Origin: Termitomyces sp. T153
Lineage: Eukaryota; Basidiomycota; Agaricomycetes; Agaricales; Lyophyllaceae
Length of the DNA stretch: 64,000 bases
Direction of reading: 5' to 3'
Assembly (NCBI GenBank): GCA_018296165.2
Contig: JACKQL020000027.1
Coordinates: 682,001-746,000, forward strand
Notes under the pieces: generated by a model
Told to the model about the DNA's origin: nothing
Seen by the model: the letters and a program-made list of their open reading frames with translations, nothing else
Databases searched by the model: none
Shown here: positions 45,047 to 55,047 of the stretch, one piece after another
Position numbering within the stretch: the stretch's first letter is position 1
How the letters are laid out: each line of letters starts with the position of its first letter
Made by a program: the position numbers and the translations under genes

Positions 45047-47410
45047 CTATTAAACATGCTCGACACATAGTGTCATCATGCATGGTATATTTGGGGCTGT
45101 GCTAAGGTCACTATGGTGCTAATGAACTACAAGAGCTGCGGAATTCCTTGCCCCCCCCCACATACATGGAGAATGAGCAGGCTGGTGTTCCTTAGCCATT
45201 TTAGACCACACTCCCCTATTATGCCCTGGATACATCATTCTGAAAACATGGTCTACATACAGCTACAAAGTCTGTCCATGGTGCAAGTGGAGGTTTGAGC
45301 ATCATAGTTGCATGCCCAATCCAAAAGGAGGTGTGAGGTTGGAGAAAAGGAATGGGTGTTGATCTGGTGCCAAAATTAGTATGTGGTAGAGTTAGGTTGG
45401 CATGGGTCTCTGGGCATGAGGTCCCATGCTGGGGTTGGGTTGCCGGTCTGTATGATTGTCTAGCATAGTAGCCTTGTCTTTGGGTAATAGAATCCAGAGA
45501 TGGTTGGTGGCATGCATGAAGCTGAGCAGAGAGCCTAAAGCATCAGCAGAGGATAGTAGAAATGAAAGGAACTCAGCTTTGCAACATAGTTTGTGGCAGA
45601 GGTGTCTGTGTCATTCAAACTAGTAGTGTGGACAGACCAGAAAGAGATGTTGCATGGTTTTGACTGTGATACTGCTGCAGTGTGGGCAAACTGGAGTTTC
45701 TAAGCATTGAATCCAAAACAGGTAGTGGTTTAGGAGGATGTGTTGGGTGTGGAGTTGTGTCAGGACTGTGGATTGCTTCCTGTCTAAAGTTTGGATGAGT
45801 TGCATGTACCTCTTAGAGGGCATGGACTGATCAATGGCATGCATCATCAGGTAATGCAGGGACTTCTTCCATCTTCTCTTCCAGTCAGCTTTGGTGGCCT
45901 CAAGGGCTGCTTGGTGGGCAGCAGAGATGTTGGTGGGTAGGGGGCCTTTCCTCAGGGTCTTCAGGAGCATTTCTGCTGGGCTTGACATGCCTCCCACTGC
46001 CTCCTTTGCTAGCTCATCCACATGTTTGTTTAGTTGAAAGTTGGTGTGGCCTAGTGTCCAGTGGATCTGCAGTTCAATGACCCCACAAGTATGATCTGAC
46101 TATTTCATTCTGCAACTCATCACTCATCTGTGGGCTTGGGAGATGCATTGGTTCTGTTTGGTGTGCAGCTGCTCAGTGGCAAAGTGGACCCAATCAAGGA
46201 GATAGTGTGCTGAGTGGGGTTGCTGATTGAGCAGGGCTTTGATTGTTGCTTGACTGTCACTGCCCAGGGCCGATTGGGCAGGGAGCCTGTCAGCTAAGTT
46301 AACAAATAGGTGAAGACCAAGTAGAATACCAATGATCTTGGCTTGGTAGACTATGTGCTAGATTGTGGGCCCAAAGTGGTACTTGAGCATGTCAGATTCC
46401 CTTCCATCTATGTATAGGACCACTGCCACCCCTACGCTGTCCTTGTACCCAGATCCATCACAGTAGACTGTGGTCTGCATTGTCTGAAATGTGTTTTCTG
46501 TGTAGGCCAGCATCTGTTCCTTGGACTTGGTGACATGTGTCAAGAATGATGGTAGATAGCTTGGGCAGCATCGGACTGGAAGCACTGTCTCTAGGCTGGT
46601 CAGATTGATTGCTGTAATGTGGAATAGGTGGTGTAAAGGCAAGCAGTGTTTGGCTATGTAGTGCTTGGCTGCTCTGCAAACAAGGGAGGGGGTGAGATGG
46701 GGGGAGAGAAGAGAGGCACACCACAGCCTAGTTGAGCACTTTTTGGAAGAGAAGCTTGACTAGGAGGATATTTGCATATAGGTCCACTACATTGCCTGCA
46801 ACCATGCTCAGAGAGCCAGTGGTTAATCTGGCAGCCTGTCTTTGGGTGGGAACAAGCTTGTTCACAATTGTGACAGAGCCCAGTCGCTTCTTCCTGGAGA
46901 GAGCTTCATGGATACTAGTGAACCAGATGTTGGCCACATAGGTGATGGTGGAGACTACCACTGTGTTGAAAAGTTGGCAGATGCAGTGGGGAGGCATTCT
47001 TCCCAATGGTCTGGACAGGCATGTGGCTTGCATGGTCCACCATGTGGCTTTTGCAATGACCTTTTAGTGATGTGCTGACCAGCATAACTTGGGGTCAAAG
47101 ACAACTCTGAAGTATTTGTAGGTGGAGACTGCTTTGATGACTTGTGTGATGGAGGTACCATCTCCATTTGAACATGTGATAGTGAGAGCCTTGGGTGTAG
47201 CATCACAGTGGAAGCATGGAAAATCCATCAGGGCAAGTTTAGAGAGTTCAAAGGAGGAGTTGTGTAAAACTGACCAATTGAATCTGCCATCCACCCTTTC
47301 CATCATGTCTGACAGCATGCCATGGGTGTCTTTTAGGGTTAGCTAGGAACATCATGTCATCTATGAACCCAAAGACTGATTTGGACCTCATGTTGGGGGT
47401 AGCTGTGAGG
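45028..47410 (-). pseudogene. LINE 3' half: RT C-terminus, RNase H, 3' tail (minus strand)
   Basis: Read on the minus strand from 47410, the RT catalytic box appears as GFIDDMMFLAN (about 47365-47335). The RT thumb follows (ITQVIKAVSTYKYFRVVFDP, 47150-47090; SRPLGRMPPHCICQLFNTVV, about 47020-46960). RNase H lies at about 46510-46360 (TTVYCDGSGYKDSVGVAVVL). A C-terminal region ends with a Cys/His cluster (46021-45620: MDELAKEAVGGMSS, LNHYLFWIQCLETPVCPHC). The element ends in a 19-base poly(A) at 45046-45028. The EN-RT-RNase H order suggests a Tad1/I-like LINE. The N-terminal half is at 47877-49508 in the opposite orientation. Confidence 0.8.
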
Positions 47411-47876
47411 TGTTAGAATTGCTTATTGCATTCTACTATGGATGATCAGCATTCACTCCAAGTTCATTTAACACATGTTTAGTCCGCTTCCTTTCATTTC
47501 TATTGAATTCAATCACATGTACCTTCCATGTGATTATCTTTCTATTCAATTCAATCACATGTACCTTCCATGTGATTGTCTTCCTATTCAATTCACTTCC
47601 ATGTGATTGTCTTTCTATTCAATTCACTTTCATGTGATTGTCTTTCTATTCAATTCACTTCCATGTGATTGTCTCTCTATTCAATTCAATCACATGGATT
47701 CTCTTCTATTCAGTTATATTACAGTATATATAGATAATGTAGAAGCCTGAAGTCCCCACTCAGTTTCTGACTCTGGACTTCAGGTTAGTGTGTTACACTT
47801 CAATATACTCAGTTTCTGACTCTGGACTTCAGCTTTAGTGACTATTCAGTCCCCTGTGCTTTGCCTGTCTTCAACA
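47411..47876 (+). repeat. Copia-3 family LTR (copy A, plus orientation)
   Basis: 466 bp starting TGTTAGAATTGC and ending GTCTTCAACA. It is in opposite orientation to copies B (49509-49943) and C (53731-54084). It contains a tandem array of a unit of about 31 bp (CATGTGATTGTCTTTCTATT + CAATTCACTTC) between about 47515 and 47700, and a repeated CAGTTTCTGACTCTGGACTT motif. Its left flank TGAGG (47406-47410) is the complement of CCTCA beside copy B, so its outer edge was once the other side of the Copia-3 insertion. Confidence 0.85.
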
Positions 47877-49508
47877 TGATAGTTTTGCCACACTAGTGCA
47901 GTTCCTCTAATCTCACCTCACCACAGCCTGCCCCTCTGAAGGAGATCAAATGATTTGGCTCAGTGATTTCAACAGGCATCACCTACTATAGGAACCTGTG
48001 GAAAACAGACATCTAAACTCTTCAGAGGATGAGACTCGCCTCCTTATCCACCTCTTGGGTGCATACCACATGGAAATGGCTGCTGTTTGGCCAACCCACT
48101 CTCCAGACTGTTAGCAACCGCTAGACATGCCCAGACAACATCTGGTGCCACAGCTCCACATCCAACCCCATCATTTCCTGCTCTGTTGTCCCCTCACTGC
48201 ATCCCCCGCTAGCTGACCACCTCCCCATAGTCACCATCCTGGAACTCCCAGTCCCCCGCACAAAGCCCAAGGCCTCAAAGGACTTCAGAATGGTTGACTG
48301 GAAGGCTTTCAATGACGCTCTCAAGGAGAAGTTGTCTGACCTCTCCCCAGCATGTCCAATACACACAGAAGGAGCATTTCACTCCAAGGTTGCAAAACTG
48401 ACACAGCTGATACAGAAAGTGATTGCAGATAAGAGCATTACCCCCACATGCCATCCTTGCCCCTTCACTAAACACTGGTGGAATGCAGAGCTAACAGCTC
48501 TCAAACATGTGTAGCATACAAGTACAGGGACATAGCTGGTCACTCCACAAAGGCAGAGGCTCTGAGACTGTTAAAACTGATGGCTACAAGCATCCATGAG
48601 GCTAAGGCCCAACACTGGACTGAGTGGCTTGAGAACATAAGCACCTGTCAGATCTACATCACTAACAACTATATTGTACAGAAACCCATAGGCTTCTCAA
48701 GCTCCTGTGTACCAGAGCTGGAGACCGTGGATGGAGGAGACACTGCTTGGGCCTCAACAAATGAGACCAAGGCCATAGCCTTGGCTAAGTCATTTTTCCT
48801 GCCCCCCCCCTCCCTCAGTGGAAATACTCACCACAGCCTACCCACAACCCCTCCCAGGCATCAAGTTTTTCACACACACACACATCAGGGAGGCAGTTGC
48901 CTCACTGCATCCCCACAAAGCTCTAGGTCCTGATGGGATCCTGAATGTGGTGCTGAAACAATGCATTGACATTCTAATCGATCATCTCTACTACATCTTC
49001 AGAGCTGTATTTGAACTTAATGTCTATCATAGCAGCTGGCTCATATCGACAACCCTAGTGCTCAGAAGGCCTGAAAAACCCTCATACAAGGTGGCCAAGG
49101 CTTACTGGCCCATAGGCCTGCTTAACACTATAGGGAAGCTCCTGTCTATGCTTGTCACTGCTGACCTCTCTTTTCTACCAGAGAAACACAACATGCTAGA
49201 TGCCCAGGTCACAACACCACTGATTGGTTTGCAAAATCAAGGATGCATAGAGGGCCAGCAAAGTTGCCTTCACCTTTTTTCTTGATGTCCAGGGAGCCTT
49301 CCCCAACACATCCCATAATTGTCTTATCCACAACATGTGCAAGCGGGGTGTCCCCCTATGCTATATCAGACTCACACAGCAGATGCTCTCCAACTGCAAA
49401 ACCAGGCTCACATTTGATGATTTTGTGTCTGACCCCATCTATATTCTGAACAGCACCACACAAGGGTGCCCCCTCTCTATGCATTCTACAATGTGCCACT
49501 GATCCTCA
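47877..49508 (+). pseudogene. LINE 5' half: endonuclease C-terminus and RT N-terminus (plus strand)
   Basis: The first part (about 47940-48280) shows decayed apurinic-type endonuclease sequence ending in PPLADHLPIVTILELPVP. It is followed by the linker and by RT fragments: FTKHWWNAELTALKHV (48458-48512), IREAVASLHPHKALGPDGIL (about 48880-48945), IYWPIGLLNTIGKLL-like sequence (KAYWPIGLLNTIGKLLSML, about 49095-49155) and FFLDVQGAFPNTSHN near 49275. It ends at ILNSTTQGCPLSM and then CCTCA at 49504-49508, beside Copia-3. The missing RT palm and C-terminus are at 47410-45028 on the other strand. The endonuclease N-terminus and ORF1 are absent. Confidence 0.78.
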
Positions 49509-49943
49509 TGTTGAAGACAGGCAAAGCACAGGGGACTGAATAGTCACTAAAGCTGAAGTCCAGAGTCAGAAACTGAGTATATTGAAGTGTAACACACTAA
49601 CCTGAAGTCCAGAGTCAGAAACTGAGTGGGGACTTCAGGCTTCTACATTATCTATATATACTGTAATGTAACTGAATAGAAGAGAATCCATGTGATTGAA
49701 TTGAATAGAAAGACAATCACATGGAAGTGAATTGAATAGAAAGACAATCACATGGAAGTGAATTGAATAGGAAGACAATCACATGGAAGGTACATGTGAT
49801 TGAATTGAATAGAAAGATAATCACATGGAAGGTACATGTGATTGAATTCAATAGAAATGAAAGGAAGCAGACTAAACATGTGTTAAATGAACTTGGAGTG
49901 AATGCTGATCATCCATAGTAGAATGCAATAAGCAATTCTAACA
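49509..49943 (-). repeat. Copia-3 3' LTR (copy B)
   Basis: 435 bp. On the minus strand it starts TGTTAGAATTGC at 49943 and ends CTTCAACA at 49509. It is one tandem unit shorter than copy A in its internal minisatellite. The flank CCTCA (49504-49508) belongs to the interrupted LINE. Confidence 0.9.
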
Positions 49944-49981
49944 CTCCCCCCTGATCCAGTCAATCCCCAAGCTTGAATAAG

Positions 49982-52780
49982 CTAGTAAATCCCCATTCCC
50001 TGTCTGCAGAATTCCACTTTGAGTAGAGGAAGTGGTTTTGTGAGTAGATCTGCCACTTGTTCTGTTCCAGGAATATGATGAGGAATCAATTTCTGCTGAT
50101 CAACTGCATCTCTGAGCCAATAGAAGCTGAGGTCAAGGTGTTTCATTTGTCCATGGTGTTCTGGATTCTTGGTAACACTGACTGCAGATTGATTGTCAAT
50201 CAGCATGGGAGATGGAGCAGTAGAAGAGTATCCCATTTTATATAGAATATTCTGCATCCAGATGATTTCTTTGCCAGCTTCTACAGCAGCAATGTATTCT
50301 GCTTCAGTTGTGGATAAGGCAACAACTGATTGAAGCTTGCTACTCCATCCAATAGCTCCACCACCAATTGTAGTTAGATAACCACCAGTAGAGCGGCCGG
50401 AATCAGGACAATCTCCATGTGAGGCATCACAGAATGTAGTAAAGGGTTGAATGCCAGTGTCAGCATTAAAATGGAGTCTATAATCCATTGTGCCTTTGCA
50501 ATAGCGTAATAAATGCTTGACTGCAGCCCAATGCTTGGGTCCTGGAGAGGAATTGAAGCATCCAAGGCATGAGACTGCATAAGCAATATCTGGCCTTGTC
50601 ATAGTAGCCAAATACTGCAGTGAACCAATTGCATTTAAATAAGGCACATTGCTCATCTCCTCCTCTTCTGCTTCATTCTGTGGTGTCATGGCTTTAGAGA
50701 GTTTGATTCCAGGTGTCATTGGAGTAGATACTGGATTGCAATCGCTCATTTTATAGCACTCCAACATGTCAACAATGTATTGACGTTGTGAGAGTCAAAT
50801 AGAGCGTTTAGAGCGGTTTCTGTGTATCTGAACACCTAGAAGGAAGTGGGAAGGGCCCAAGTCACGGATTTTGAAGTGCTTTTTGAGGTCATCAACAGCA
50901 GAGTCAAGTGCAGCAGTAGATTTTGAAGCAAGTGTAATGTCATCAATGTAGATGGGCACAATGATCTTGACTTCTCCTCTGACATAGAGATAGATAGAGA
51001 GGTCAGATTCAAGTCTTTTGAAGCCCATTGATGATAATGCTCCATGTAGTTTCTTGTTCCACTGCCTGCCTGCTTGCTTTAGACCATAAAGTGACTTCTT
51101 GAGCCTGAGTACCTTCTTCCCATTCTGAAACTCATCTGGTTGAAGCATATAGATATCTTCTTCCAGATCTCCATTGGGGAAGGCAGAAGTGACATCCACA
51201 GAGTGCAATTCCATGTCCTTTATGCCAGCAATAGCAAGGATAAGGCACAAAGATGCAGGTTGAAATGTTGGTGCAAAAACTTCATTATAGTCAATGCCAG
51301 GATGCTGTGCATAACCCTTAGCTTTAAAGCACTCAATTGAGCCATCTGCACTGTGCTTGATGCAAAACACCCATCCACAGCCTATTGCTTTCTTGCCTTC
51401 AAGCAAGTCACACTCCTCCCAAGTAACATTAGCCACTAATGAGATATACTCATCAACTGCAGCTTGATACCACTTCTCAGCATCCACAGACTTCATAGCT
51501 CACTTGAATGTCCTAGGATCTGAAGAAGTAGCCATTCCAGCAAAGTGAACATCCTTAAAACCAGGGTCAAGTGGTTCTGGATCAGGTTCAAGATCAGACC
51601 CCAGATCCAATTCAGCTTGGACTTGCTCTTCTTCCTCATCAGAACTATTCTGGACTGGTTCCTGATGGAGGAGCAGGAATTTGAGCTGGTGGCTGATCTG
51701 GTGGCTGAGCTGAATGGTGTCTAGCATCATTTGGACAAGGTCTAGGAGGTGCAGGAGCAGCTGGTGGTGGTATTATAAGGCATGGAGGTGCAGGAGGTTC
51801 AGGATGGGCAGAAGGTACAACTGGCACTTGGAGAACAAATGGTTCTTCCTCCTCATTTTCGAGAGCAGGTAACTCAAACACTGCACTTTCATTGAGGGAT
51901 ACACTTTCAGGTAGGACTGATAGATCCACAGGTGGTAAAGGAGGTCCAGGAGGCATTACTGGCCTAGCTAAGTGCAAACCAGGCAATAAGCACTCATCAA
52001 ACTCTGCTCTTTCAGAAATTATCTTCCTGGTCTCAGGATTGTAAAATAACCATCCTTTATAACCAGGAGAATATCCAATGAAGATGCATTTTTCCATGTG
52101 AGATTGTAAAGAGCTGTGCTTATCCCTTTGTATATAGACATATGCTCTACATCCCCAGACTCTAAGATAAGAGACATTTGGTTTGCACTTGTACCATCCC
52201 TTATAAGGAGTAATTGACTGAGCTGCAGTTGGAAGTTGATTCAGAATGTGAATCTGAGCATGAAGGCAATGTGCTCAGAATGACCTGATTCATTAAGCAT
52301 AGCAGTGATGTCCTCTCAGAGCGTCCTGTTTGCTCTCTCAGCAACACCATTCTGCTGAGGTCTGTTGTGAGTTGTGTGCCTCCTTCTGATTCCACAAGCA
52401 TCAGTGTATGCAATAAACTCCTTTGACATGTACTCTCCACCTTTATCATCTTGTATAGCCTTGATTTTGGCATCTAGAGCATTCTCTGCATAAGCTTTGA
52501 ATGTCTTAAAGGCATTGAATGCTTCACTTTTCTTCTTTAGAGCCACAGCAGCTTTAAAGCTTGTAACAATGCGCAAATCTGCAATGCTAAAGTGTCAAAT
52601 CAAGTAGTAATGTGCTGGTAAGATGAGCAGACTCCAAAATAGGTGCAGTACAACCATCCAAATGAGCAGAGTTATTGGAGTTGATTGTAGCACAGAATAA
52701 CTCTTTCCCATTTAACCAAAAGTGTATGGCTTGTTTGTCAATATGAATATTGTAGCCTTTGTTTCTGGTCAAATATATAC
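49982..52780 (-). pseudogene. Copia-3 pol: integrase remnant, RT, RNase H
   Basis: On the minus strand, a pre-integrase fragment (52772-52587) is followed after a deletion by part of the integrase core (52576-52316: AIQDDKGGEYMSKEFIAY and HTTHNRPQQNGVAERANRTL), so the first catalytic Asp region is missing. The linker (52097-51645) is Pro-rich. RT at 51496-50795 is well preserved (HSVDVTSAFPNGDLEEDIYM, LKKSLYGLKQAGRQWNKKL) with an intact catalytic YIDDI. RNase H and the C-terminus occupy 50767-49982 (TRPDIAYAVSCLG, CDASHGDCPDSGRSTGGYL, LSTTEAEYIAAVEAGKEI, QVADLLTKPLP). RT and RNase H are in one frame, separated by a single stop at about 50795. A frameshift separates the linker from RT. Confidence 0.88.
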
Positions 52781-52796
52781 AGGAAAAGAGATTATT

Positions 52797-53301
52797 TCAA
52801 AGTAATGGAACATGCAAGACTCTGTAGAACTCTAAGGACTGGATTTTCTTCCCATTTGCAACTGGATGAAATACAACTGTTCCAATCCCAGCTGAGTAAA
52901 TGATGCTGTTATCAGCTAATCTGACTAGAGTGCAATAAGGAGCATAATTCTGGACCCAATTTTGATGTGGGGTCATGTGGCAAGTGGCTCCTGAGTCTAC
53001 AATCCAATTAAAGTCAGTTTCAGGCTGCCCACATCTTGTCTGGTCAGTCTTTATAATCATTGAGATGGATTCTTTGATCATTCTCCACCATCAAATAAAT
53101 CAGACCATTAGCCTCTTTCTGCCATTCTCTGTATTCTCTTTTTTCCTTTGATGTAGGTTTTTCAAAGAGTTGAGGAGCCAAAGAAGGCATGCAAATATGC
53201 ATCCAGTCATTTTAAGAGTGGAGATAAGCTTCCATTTCACCAACCCATGAGTTATAGTTGTGGGAATTGAGTTTGGTAAAGGTTGGAATAGATATAGGCA
53301 T
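52797..53301 (-). pseudogene. Copia-3 gag remnant fused to protease
   Basis: On the minus strand gag starts at a Met at 53301 (MPISIPTFTKLNSHNYNSWV) and covers only the first 80 or so residues, with one stop. It then runs almost directly into the protease, whose active site is intact in DFNWIVDSGATCHMTPHQ (about 53015-52960). The capsid C-terminal half and the zinc knuckle are missing. A deletion between gag and protease is the simplest explanation. Confidence 0.7.
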
Positions 53302-53730
53302 GTTGGAAGAATTGATTTGGAGTGTAGGTTAAATAATAAAGTGTGGAGTTGCAGAATGCAGCAAAAAATGCATTTGAAAGTGCAAAAGCAATAATAGAGT
53401 GCTAACGTCAAGTGTGCCAGAAGGAATACAAACCACTATTCAGTCAAACTGGCAGGGTTCCTGTAAGGTCCTCAGGAGTGGTGCAGCAGAAATGTGAGGT
53501 ATAGTAAAGCTAACTAACTAACTGCAGACTCTGCAATTGTAACACCTCCCAGTTAGGTGTGTCAGGCACTGGCAAGATAAAGCAGCCCCACTTAAGGGTC
53601 ACTACCAATAGTTCAAAGTCTATGTATGTAAAGGGAGCTGCAACCACTATAAGGACTATAGCACAGACACAAAGCAAATCAAAATGATAAAAACTTTGGA
53701 CCAAAGCTTTAGAGGCTGGGGCCCATAACC

Positions 53731-54084
53731 TGTTAAAGACAGGCAAAGCACAGGGAACTGAATAGTTACTAAAGCTGAAGTCCAGAGTCAGAAACTGAGT
53801 GGGGACTTCAGGCTTCTACATTATCTATATATACTGTAATGTAACTGAATAGAAGGAATCACATGAAATTGAGAGACAATCACATGGAAGATACATGTGA
53901 TTGAATTGAATAGCAAGACAATCACATGGAAGGTACATGTGATTGAATTGAATTGAAAGATAATTACATGGAAGATACATGTGATAAACTGAATAGAAAT
54001 GAAGGAAGCAGACTACACATGTGATAAATGAACTTAGAGTGAATGCTGATCATCCATAGTAGAATGCAATAAGCAATTCTAACA
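53731..54084 (-). repeat. Copia-3 5' LTR (copy C)
   Basis: 354 bp. On the minus strand it starts TGTTAGAATTGC at 54084 and ends CTTTAACA at 53731. It has fewer copies of the internal 31-bp minisatellite and lacks the second CAGTTTCTGACTC repeat of copies A and B. The primer-binding-like sequence lies just inside. Confidence 0.88.
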
Positions 54085-54841
54085 CTGTCCTGGAGAGTGG
54101 ACCACAGCACAGAACAGGAGGATAATAGCAAAATTGTGCTCCTCCACCCCAAACTGTTTGCAATCCAAGACATGGAGGGTCTAGCCATCAAAGGAGCAGA
54201 GGTGGACATTCTCCAGAACATCTGGCAGGGTAATCAAGATGGTCAGCAAGAGGAACCCATTGCACAGGCCACCCAGACACTGAAGTCAGAGTGTACCACT
54301 GATGCCAAGTCAGTTTGTGCAGACAAATAGGCCCTCCAGGGATCCTGATCTTTAGGGATTGTATCTATGTGCCCAACATTCTGGAACTCCATCAGAGGAT
54401 CATGGAGCAACACCACAACTCCCACATTGCAGGGCACTCTGGACAATAGAAAACATTGGAGCTGGTATTGCAACTACTGGTGGCCCCAGATGTCCTGGTA
54501 TATTGGGTCCTACACTAGTACATGTAATCTCTATCTCTGGACCAAGCCCCAATGCCACCTCCTCTATGGACAGCTACACCTGCTGTGCCTATGTCTCTTA
54601 CTAGGAACCATAATTCATGGTGGACTGACTACTTAGCATCTGCCTACCACCTGCAGTGGACCAAGGATATCTCTGGGAACCACAGGAGAATGTGCATGCC
54701 CTCAGACTCATCAAGGAGTTCTATAGAAGACACTCAAACACTCCATGCGCCATATGAGGAATCTACCCTCTTTCACCAGTGGACTGAGCAATCAATCTTT
54801 TACCCTGCACATTGAGATGCCATATGTTAGAGGGGAGGTGA
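54085..54841 (+). pseudogene. Gypsy-3 remnant: integrase zinc finger and chromodomain end
   Basis: A plus-strand fragment of a second Ty3/Gypsy family. It begins in the spacer before integrase (LLHPKLFAIQDMEGLAIKGA) and continues with the HHCC zinc-binding region in shifting frames (PELHQRIMEQHHNSHIAGH, NYWWPQMSWYIGSYTSTC). The integrase core is missing. At about 54660-54730 the end of a chromodomain appears (YLWEPQENVHALRLIKEFYR), so a large internal deletion has occurred. A purine tract (AGAGGGGAGGTGA, 54829-54841) leads into an LTR start. The left edge is the Copia-3 LTR. Confidence 0.65.
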
Positions 54842-55020
54842 TGTTAGGGGATTTTTATTTCCAACCTCTACAACCAATTCCAGTGCCTCCACAGCTTGTT
54901 CAATGTCTTTGGGGCTCATTCTAGAGATCTCCAGGCAACATCTATTGATTGATTGATGTTGACTAACAAGCTTATTAGTAACTCCTTAACCACATTGAGC
55001 TATTGATACATCAAATATCT
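54842..55020 (+). repeat. Truncated Gypsy-3 3' LTR
   Basis: It starts TGTTAGGGGATTTTT directly after the purine tract, as expected for an LTR. The end is not found; the Helitron gene begins shortly downstream, and the exact Helitron 5' border (TC) cannot be fixed by eye. The right limit given here is approximate. Confidence 0.35.
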
Positions 55021-55047
55021 CATCATGCAAGTTAATTTAAATGGTTT

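Larger units (their letters stand above)
49509..54084 (-). mobile_element. Copia-3 retrotransposon (minus strand, internally deleted)
   Basis: Two LTRs in minus orientation (53731-54084 as 5' and 49509-49943 as 3') enclose gag remnants, protease, integrase, RT and RNase H. A primer-binding-like GGTTATGGGCCC follows the 5' LTR, and a G-rich tract (GGGGGGAG on the minus strand, 49951-49944) precedes the 3' LTR. The outer flanks do not match each other (CCTCA at 49504-49508, CTGTC at 54085-54089). Instead, CCTCA pairs with TGAGG beside LTR copy A. Most of gag and the start of the integrase core are deleted, so the copy could not move by itself. Confidence 0.85.

Noticed and set aside
49504..54089. 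Copia-3 as a simple insertion with a 5-bp duplication at its two current ends
   Set aside because: The flanks CCTCA and CTGTC do not match. The true partner of CCTCA is the TGAGG at 47406, which requires an inversion.
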